In this document: piece after piece, positions 56,349-64,000 of the stretch
Layout: the number at the start of each line of letters is the position of its first letter
How positions within the stretch are numbered: position 1 is the stretch's first letter
NCBI GenBank assembly: GCA_019775845.1
Contig: JADQAV010000056.1
Span: forward strand, 1-64,000
From: Myrmaecium sp. VS I D KN 1
Lineage: Eukaryota; Ascomycota; Dothideomycetes; Valsariales; Valsariaceae
Direction: 5' to 3'
Length of the DNA: 64,000 bases
Program-made: the position numbers and the translations under genes
The notes under the pieces: generated by a model
What the model saw: only the letters and a program-made list of their open reading frames with translations
Told to the model about the DNA's origin: nothing
Database searches by the model: none

Positions 56349-57176
56349 ATGCACCTCCGCCCCGTCCACAGCACCCACCACCTCCCCACACTCCACACCT
56401 TCATCCAACAACACCCCCTCGGGATCCTCACCACCGCCATCCCGCACCCAACCAACGCCCTCCTCCAAAGCAGCCACATCCCCTTCATCCTCGACCGGTC
56501 GCCCTCCCCGGGCATCCTGCGCGGGCACATCGCGCGCGCCAACCCACAAGCCCAGTCCCTCATCTACGCCGCAACCAGCAACCCCAATACCACAGGAGAA
56601 ACCCCATCCTCAACGCCCTCCTCCCCACCTCCCTTCCTCGACCAAGAAGTCCTCATCCTTTTCACCGGCCCCACCCACTACATCACCCCCCACTGGTACA
56701 CGACCACCAAGCCCAGCACCAGCAAAGTCGTGCCAACCTGGAACTACGCCGCCGTGCAAGTCTACGGGCGCGCGCGGCTGTACCACGATCCCCGCGACCC
56801 GGCCACCGACGCGTTTCTCACCCGCCAGGTCGCGGACCTGAGCGCGTTTGCGGAAGGGGAAGTGATGGGGTTCGTTGCGCGGCCGTGGCGGGTGGAAGAC
56901 GCGCCCGCGCGCTATGTGGAGGCGTTGAAGAAGGGCATTGTTGGGATTGAGGTGGTGGTCGAGCGGGTGGCGGGGAAGTGGAAGATGAGTCAGGAGATGG
57001 GGGAGGGGGATCGGGAGGGGGTGGTGGAGGGGTTGGAGGGCTTGGGGACGGAGATGGGGGCCCTGATGGCGAGGGGGGTGAGGGAGGGGAGGGGGGTGAC
57101 GGTGGAGAGGAGGGATGGGGAGGAGGGGGTGGAGAGGAGGGAGGAAGGGGAGGGGGTGGAGGGGGAGGAGAGGTGA
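56349..57176 (+). CDS. PAI2-type FMN-binding split-barrel protein
   Basis: Single exon, 275 residues. The protein opens with MHLRPVHSTHHLPTLHTFIQ and continues PLGILTTAIP, SSHIPFILD and GILRGHIARANPQ. VLILFTGPTHYITPHWY and VVPTWNYAAVQVYGRARL follow, all characteristic of the FMN-binding PAI2 / negative transcriptional regulator family. In bacteria the founding protein was tied to protease and sporulation control. Fungal members are single-domain, probably flavin- or heme-binding split-barrel proteins with no firm role. The last 60 residues (after GKWKMSQ) are Gly/Glu/Arg-rich and coded by extremely G-rich DNA. They probably add nothing to the fold, and the true stop could differ if the sequence is imperfect. 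The gene sits between an exporter and a PKS. Confidence 0.85.
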   Translation: MHLRPVHSTHHLPTLHTFIQQHPLGILTTAIPHPTNALLQSSHIPFILDRSPSPGILRGHIARANPQAQSLIYAATSNPNTTGETPSSTPSSPPPFLDQEVLILFTGPTHYITPHWYTTTKPSTSKVVPTWNYAAVQVYGRARLYHDPRDPATDAFLTRQVADLSAFAEGEVMGFVARPWRVEDAPARYVEALKKGIVGIEVVVERVAGKWKMSQEMGEGDREGVVEGLEGLGTEMGALMARGVREGRGVTVERRDGEEGVERREEGEGVEGEER

Positions 57177-58235
57177 GGGTTGTTGTTGAGAAAGGGAATG
57201 GGAAAGGGAGGTTGCTCTTAGATACTAGATTTACATACGTACAATCCATCCTCCACGGACGAACTCATCCAACAAGAAATATCCGAATATCAGTGATAAC
57301 GTACGAGTACGGATACGAGCACGTGTTTACGTCGAGTCAGCGCGCAGGCATGCACCTGTGGGTAGCAGATCCTCGCCCCGCCCCGGCGCGCTCCACCGGC
57401 CACGGACCATCCATATCGCCCCACCTCCCGCGCGTCCCCTTGTCCCCTCGTACAACAGCGTACACTAAACCCCATCTAAAACATCGAAATGGTCCGTGCC
57501 TACACCGTGAGCATTGGGGGATTCAGGATTCTTTCATCCTGCTACGGTACGCGCCGGCCCTTGGCCTGAGGGACGGGGAAAGGGAAGAGATGAGATGAGA
57601 TAAGGAGGAAGAGAAAGGGGGGAAAAGCCTCCCCACCTCCCGCACAGGCGAAGGATGGATGGAGGGAGTCAGGAAGTCGCAAAGGATGAAGGAAGAAGAA
57701 ACATAACTGTGTGACCGAGGCCCTCGTCGACTAGGCCTCAGGAAGTCGGAGGCCCTTTCTTTCGTTCTTGCTTTCGGGGATCAAGGAAATGATGGGGAGC
57801 AGAGGGAGGGGGAGAAAGAGGAGGGGAAGGAATTATGTAGCTGCGACCGCTTTCTCCGACTTTCTCTTCTTTCCAGGTACGCATACATAGATGTATTCAT
57901 GAATCATTCACGCATCCTCCCTACTATATGATCCTCTCCTAGGCTCATAAGAACTGGGTGATATCCACGGGTTTATAGGCTTCAGCTTGCTTTCAAAGAA
58001 AACTTGTTCGTGAACGTAAGGGAAGAGTACTAGTATAACCCCATAAGCGATAGGTACAGTGTATACAAATTGATTCATAACCTCATTAGTGCCCATTCTC
58101 AGTAAGAGAAAGAAAAGACAAAAAGAAACCGACCAGCGAGAGGAGAGAGGAGAGAAGAAAAAGGACTTAACCCAACCACATAAAAACAACAATACCAAAA
58201 AACAAACAACCAAAGCACATCTACACCCGAGGAAA
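57177..58235. other. Convergent 3' region, 1.06 kb
   Basis: Between the PAI2-type gene and the end of the PKS. Purine-rich toward 57,560-57,840. No gene was supported. Confidence 0.5.
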
Positions 58236-61200
58236 TCAAGCCCCCAACTTCCCCAAAATCACCTCGCACAGCGCCACCAACGTCTTCGCACCCACGACCT
58301 CCAACGCCGAGATCTCCACGCCCAGCTCGCTGCGCACCCAGTTGCGCAGCTCGACCGCGATCAAGCTGTCGATGCCGTAGCTGGCGAGGGGTCGGCTGGG
58401 TTCCAACGGCTCCGCCGCGCCTAAGCTGCGCATCAGCACGCTGTTCACCACCTCCACGCAGCTCGCCAGCAACGTCGCCCGATCCACGTCGCTTTGCCCT
58501 TTACCCGCCGCTTTGAGCATGTTGATGTGGACGTCGCGCGAGTCGCCCGAGCCGCCCGAGGCCAGCCCCGCACCCGGCTTGAGCGCCGAGAAGCGGTGCC
58601 AGGGGTCGATGGGGTCGTGAGGAGCTTGCAGCGGGACCGGGATACCCGTGATGATTTGCCCGACGTTGCGCGGGCTGATGTGGTGCGTTTGCTGGAGGAT
58701 GGAGAAGCGCAGGATCTTGTGGAGAAGGGCTTCGTTGATAGGAGGCCAGCCTTGCGATTCCAGACGGCGGCTGAGATGGTCACGCTCGGTGAAATACCCA
58801 ACATCCTCGATGACACCAAGGTTGACTGCGACGGCAGGGAGACCAAGGGAGTGCCGGTAGGGCGCAAAGTTGTCCTGGAACACATTGCCAGCAGAGTAGT
58901 TAGGCTGAGCCTTCTGTCCAGCCACACCACTGACGGAGGAGAGCATGGTAAAGAAGTCCAGGGGGTCGGATTGCTCGAGCGAGACATGGTGCAAGTTCCA
59001 GGTACCCGCGACCTTGGGCTCGATCGGCGCGCGGAATTCCTCCGGGGTCATGGCGTTGAACACGCGGTCCTAATGGGAGTTAGATCAGATCGCAAAAGGA
59101 AAACGAACATTAGTGCACTTACGCGAAGCACCATGGCTCCCATGATCACGCCAGCAACAGGCTTGGAGGCACTGGCAAAAGCTCTCCTCACGTCCTCGAT
59201 CTTTGTTACGTCGCCGCGGATCAAGTCAACATGAGCGCCCAGCGCATTCAAATCATGAATGATCCTCTGTGACATGTCATCATCGTAGCCACTGCGCGAC
59301 ATGACTGCCAAATACTTGGCTCCGTGACGCGCAAGGTAGATGGCTAGACTGCCACACAGTCCCTTGAGACCACCGGCAATCAGGTAGGACCTGTCTTCCT
59401 TCAACTGAAGCTGCGGAAGCGCCGGGCGGATCTATGAGCTTGTCAGTAACCACTCCTCAGTTTGATCAAGTAGGAGTTTCTTACAGGAATCTTAATTCCA
59501 TCAGGATTCTCAAACGAAACAACAATCTTGCCGATATGCTTGCCCATGTGCATGTAACGGAACGCATCAACCGTCTTGTCAAAGGGGAAGACCTCACAGG
59601 TATGCAGAGGCTTGAAGTGACCCTCTTCCAGATGCTTGAAGATGTAGGAGAGCAAGTTCTTGGTGATGGCAGCTGGGATGGACTTGCGCGACAGGTCGAA
59701 CGCACGGTAAGAGGCATTCCGGTCGAAGGGCTCCATGGAGAGACTGTTGCGATCGATCAAGTCCTTCTTCCCGATTTCGACGAACACGCCGTTATCAGCG
59801 ATGCAGCGCCACGACTCGTGCAGCATATCACCCGTGAGCGAGTTGAGGATCACATCGACACCACGTCCGTTGGTCTTCTTGAGGAGTTCATCGGCGAAGG
59901 TGACGGAGCGAGAGGAAAGCATGCGATCTTCCGGAATGCCGAATTGGTCCTTGAGGAATTGTCGCTTCTTCTCCGTCCCGACGGAGACCCAGATGTCCGC
60001 ACCGAGATACTTGCACAGGTTGATCGCGGCCAAGCCAACACCTCCCGAGGCGGAGTGGATCAGTACACTCTGGCCCCTTTGGGTGTTCGCAAGATTGACA
60101 AGACCATAGACAGCAGTCGAGTAACAGACAGGCATCGTCGCAGCATCCTCGAAGGACAACCAATCGGGGATCTTATGGACGGTAGCAACGTTGCCGCGGA
60201 CTCTGTTGGCCAAACAACCACCATCACGGCGGAAGAGGACAACACGATCGCCAGGCTGGAAGCCCTCGATGTTCTTACCAACCTGCGCGATGACACCAGA
60301 GCACTCGAGGCCGATAAGATATTCGTTTGCAGGCACAAAGCCCATTGTGTTCGCCAGATCCTTGAAGTTCAAGGCAGCGGCGTGCACCTCGACTTCGACC
60401 TCGTCATCCGGAAGGGCACCCACATCAGCAATTTCAGCGTACTGCAAGCCATCGAGCGTGCCGGTGCGGCCGCTGATAAGCCTCACGATACTCTTGTGGC
60501 CTTGGAGCAGTTCCTCACGAAGCTCAGGGCCATGCTTAGACTCATATTCCGCTTTGTTGATCGCGCTGTCCGGAACGACCCTGCTGACGTGAAGAACGCC
60601 ATCCCGTTCGACGAACTCACTGTCCACCGTCTCCAGTTCAGGGACGACCTGCAGATGGCGCAAGGCAGTGTCGATGGCAGCCAAGCTTGCAGGACTGGTG
60701 TGGGACTCGACGTCAAGGCACATGAGGAGGAGCGTAGGGTCTTCTCCCTTGATTGATCGGGCTGAACCGAAGAACAAGCTCCGTTCAGGAGCAGTCACTT
60801 TCATTTGCGCCCTGTAACCCCGTTAGCAAAGCCATGACAGTAAGAATCACATTCACTTACCCCTCAGTCACCCACAGGAGGCGAGTCTTGCGAGCAATAA
60901 GCGTCTTCAGACCATCAAACTGCTCATCCGACATATGTGACATCACGTTTTGATACATCTCATCCAGCACAACCACGGTGCCTTCGGCAGGAATATCAGC
61001 GAACGGAAGTTTGTGTTCGACGATTTTCCAACCCTTGCTTGCAAGGAAATTCCGAGCGCCGTCGGCAGACGCATCCGGCTCAACGAAGTGCGCAAGATGG
61101 AGCTCCTTCTCGGCTTGCTGCTCAGAATGCTCTTCCTTCACTGGAGTTCCCAGATATGCGATCTGAAGGCCTTCGCCCGTGATGTCGTTCTCGATGACGC

Positions 61201-64000
61201 TGTTGAAGCCTTCCAGTGCCAAATCACCGAGTGGAGCATCTTGCAGAATGAAGAGGTAGCCCTTTTCGGACAGGAGCCGTCGAGCATTTTGGGCAGCAGC
61301 CTTCAAGTTAGGGGACGATGCCGAGCTCTTCAGGATAACGAGAGCGAACGGTTCCTGCACCTCGGCGACTTCCAAAGGATTCTCGTTGTCAATGACATCA
61401 AACTCCACGTTGGGGTTCGCGCCATATTTTCCACGAGCCTCGAGACAATCCTCTTGCGACGAAGTCACGAAACGGTATTGCAGACCGGCAGCGATCTGTG
61501 ATGCGATCGGAGTGACCTTTTCAAGCAGGATACTCTCGGCTCCTTGAATCAAGCTCGCTTCAAGAACCTTGGCGCTTGGATTCTTATGAGCGATGAGGTC
61601 CAGTACCTTCGCGATTTTGGCGGTAGCGGCATCTGTCGAGCCATCTGACTTCGCGTCAACCTCAGCTTGAAGAAGTTCTGCAAGCTTAGGCCTGGGAATA
61701 AAGGAGACATCAGGTTGCCATGTCAGCTCGGTGTACGTGTGCTTGCGCTCATCCGTTGCATCTAGGCCATGGTATCGAAGGCCGGACAAGTGGAAGATGA
61801 GTTCCTTGGTGTCATTATCGTAGCCCGACACAATTGACTTGTAGCGTTTGGCGTCCTGCTCCCGGCCGATACCCAGATACTCCGCGCGGGCCACTGCCAA
61901 ACCGACCTTTGGCCTCTGGGATTGGGCGTAGACGACCAGGTCTTCGATCATTGCCGGGAGCAACAGACTGGTGACTGAGCTTCGGTGGCCACTCCATAGC
62001 GATGCTGACCCGGCCTGGAAGAACGAGTCGATGGTAACGGGATGGAGAGGGTAGAGCGACTGGCGTGTCTTCGATGGAGGTTCCTCGCACGACACCAACG
62101 CCCTGTTATGCCGGGAACCAGCCGTCGTCTCCACTTCAATGAGCCTCCGGAAACTGTCGCCAAAGCTGTATCCGACATCCTTCATCGCCTTGTACCATAC
62201 GGCAGCCGATGTGCTGCGCTTGAGAGGTTCGACATCGGATCCTTCACCAACTGTGCGTGCGTCAGCATCGGTAGGAAAAATTATTGCGTTAGGCTGGCAC
62301 AGGTAGCTGCTTACTCTTCTTCGCTTCCTTGCCAATGCACACCATGCCCTTGCAGTGCTCGGTAATGATGCCATTGACAAGCGAGGAAATGACGAACTCG
62401 TGCCATGACTCCGGCGTACTGGGATCAGGAGTGAGTGACAACAAGATCTTCGTGTCCTTGTCCTGATCTTCGAGGGGCATAGCTCTGAAGAAGGTGACAT
62501 TGCGAAGCTTGTATGTTGCCTCATTGACTTGAGTTTCCTCGGGGAGGCGGCCGGTGACCTTAGCTTTCTGATACATAGACTCAATCGCCATGGCCAAGTA
62601 TCCTGCAGCGGGGAAGATGATCCCTTCTCCAAGCTGAAAGATATTCAAGTCAGTTACTATGTGGGATCGAGGGAGCTAATCATGGACATACCTTATGGTC
62701 TCGAAGCCACGGAAGATCGTTCAACTTGAGCACCTTCTTCCACACCGGGTGCGTCCAAGGAGTTCCAAGAATCTTCCCACCAAGCAGATCGTGGTGGACA
62801 AACTTCCTGAAGCGCCAATCAGCACTCGACTCGTTCTCGTGCCAAAACTTCGTGGAGTGATTCCAGGAGTAATTTGGCAAGTCGATGATGAACGATGGAG
62901 ACGCCGACTCGTTATCCGCGTTGAACTGCGATAGCTTGATCGGTGCACCGTCAATGTAGAGCTTCCCAGCGAGACCGAGGAACGCGTTGAGAGCCTCAGG
63001 ACCACGTTTCCAGGCCGAAGTATAGTCAATCGACACAGAAGCAGCCTTCTTGATCTGGTTGACGGGACCAGCCAAGGCGTTAGACGGCCCGATCTCGATC
63101 AGTTGATTGACTCCCACGGTTCCAGTGATCATCTGGTGTACTGCTTGGTTGAACAGAACGGGAGAAACCATGTTTTGCACCCAATACTCTGGGCCGAGGA
63201 CAAGTTCTGCCTTCTTTCCGGTGGTAGAAGAGTACATCACCGGGGTCGGTCCAGACGGCTCTTTCCAATTGACGTTCTGCTCCAAAAGCTCTTGATACAC
63301 CGAAGCGATAGGAGCCATGAACCGCGAGTGGTAAGCTGCGTCAACCTGAAGTAGCCTTGCGAAGTGACCGTCGGCTTTGATCCTAGCCTCCAAGTCCACA
63401 AGGTCCGAACGCACACCTGAAAGAGTAACGCTCTCGGGGCTGTTGACGCAAGCGACCTGGACGGTGGTTCCCTCCAAATAAGGTTGGACCTTTTCGGTCC
63501 CAAGACCTGCAGCCAACATACCGACTGGGGTATCGTACACGGCACCAGCCGTGGCCTGGCCGCGGTAGTACGCGATCTTGATAGCTTGAGCCGGAGTCAA
63601 TCGCCGGGCTGCGACCGCAGCCGCAATTTCTCCGGATGAATGGCCAGCCACAGCATGGCACTCAATGCCAGAAGCGGTGAGGATGGCAAGAATCGCAAGC
63701 TGCAAGGCCGTCACAAGAGGTTGTGAGATCTCCGGGAGCCTCAAGTGCTCCGGTGTTTGAGGCTTGGTGAGCTCATCAAAGAGAGTCCATGAAGGCGGAT
63801 GCGGGGAGCTTTGCAACACATCATCCAAGTACCTTACCGTCTTCACCGCAAGAGGGTATGTCTCGAGAAGGTCCTTGCCCATCTGAGGCCACTGAGCGCC
63901 CTGGCCGGTGAAGATATACCCAACCTTGGGAGGTTCCGGACGGACTGTGCCAGTTACGAAGTCTTGTTCTCCTAACTCCGTGCTCGAGGAGATGGTGAAG
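58236..64000 (-). CDS. Highly reducing type I polyketide synthase (N-terminus beyond window)
   Basis: Exons seen: 64000(partial)-62692, 62633-62315, 62250-60861, 60811-59485, 59431-59123, 59069-58236, about 1,830 residues. The ketosynthase must lie to the right of the window. Domains in order: AT (FTGQGAQW, nucleophile in GHSSGE, His in YHSRFM); DH (LRDHKLGEGIIFPAAGYL, joined by an intron, and HPVTIDSFFQ); a degenerate methyltransferase-like region with LEASLIQGAES where LEIGAGTGG would stand; a structural reductase half; ER (AALNFKDL, IHSASGGVGLAA); KR (AGGLKGLCGSLA, SSVSG, NYSAGN); and ACP (SYGIDSLIAVEL). There is no thioesterase, as usual for reducing PKSs. It should make a reduced, unmethylated chain released by another enzyme. 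Five introns in this part are many for the family. Confidence 0.96.

Noticed and set aside
56818-57249. Pro/Ser-rich minus-strand frame over the PAI2-type tail
   Set aside because: It is the complement of a G-run-rich sequence and has no protein-like character.

Overview
The window comes from the nuclear genome of a filamentous ascomycete (Pezizomycotina). The signs are short introns of about 50-110 bp with GT-AG ends and CTAAC-like branch sites, GC-rich coding sequence, and families typical of mould genomes: an RPD3 deacetylase with a long fungal tail, a GH115 alpha-glucuronidase, a highly reducing polyketide synthase and a DUF3605/GIG1 protein. The class cannot be fixed from sequence alone; Dothideomycetes is a guess. 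No rRNA, tRNA, CRISPR array or recognisable transposon was found. There are two short runs of N (29095-29131 and 46124-46125).

Layout. 1-12,118: a GFA-domain protein, an amidase, a four-helix MARVEL-type membrane protein, methionine sulfoxide reductase A, and a secreted LPMO-like protein. 13,670-17,505: the proteasome deubiquitinase Rpn11 and the class I deacetylase Rpd3, head to head over a 355-bp shared promoter. 19,171-28,581: an FMP42/SLC43-like transporter, a secreted LicD-type protein, a YIL108W-type metalloprotease and the U2AF small subunit. 29,805-38,175: HMG-CoA reductase, a DUF3605/GIG1 protein and a 114-residue membrane protein with an unusual leader. 39,938-46,211: an AT-hook protein, MTC1 and a small DUF2462 protein. 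47,301-51,807: GH115 and a short-chain dehydrogenase, converging. 52,984-64,000: a DHA2-type MFS exporter, a PAI2-type FMN-binding protein and the C-terminal two thirds or so of a highly reducing PKS that runs off the right edge.

Most genes are housekeeping or cell-wall and secretory functions in mixed orientation. The right end is different. An exporter, a flavin-binding-type protein and, possibly, a dehydrogenase sit beside a reducing PKS, which looks like the left flank of a secondary-metabolite cluster. The PKS keeps complete DH, ER, KR and ACP signatures. Its C-methyltransferase region has decayed: the SAM-binding glycine-rich motif is gone. Other points worth a look are repeated same-strand GTCAC hexamers in one leader, intragenic C-to-G skew flips near the 3' ends of many genes, and a stop-free intron of 60 bp that could be retained in frame.

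Exon borders were placed by eye from splice signals and reading-frame continuity, so single-base choices are predictions. Gene-free stretches are listed with what they hold.
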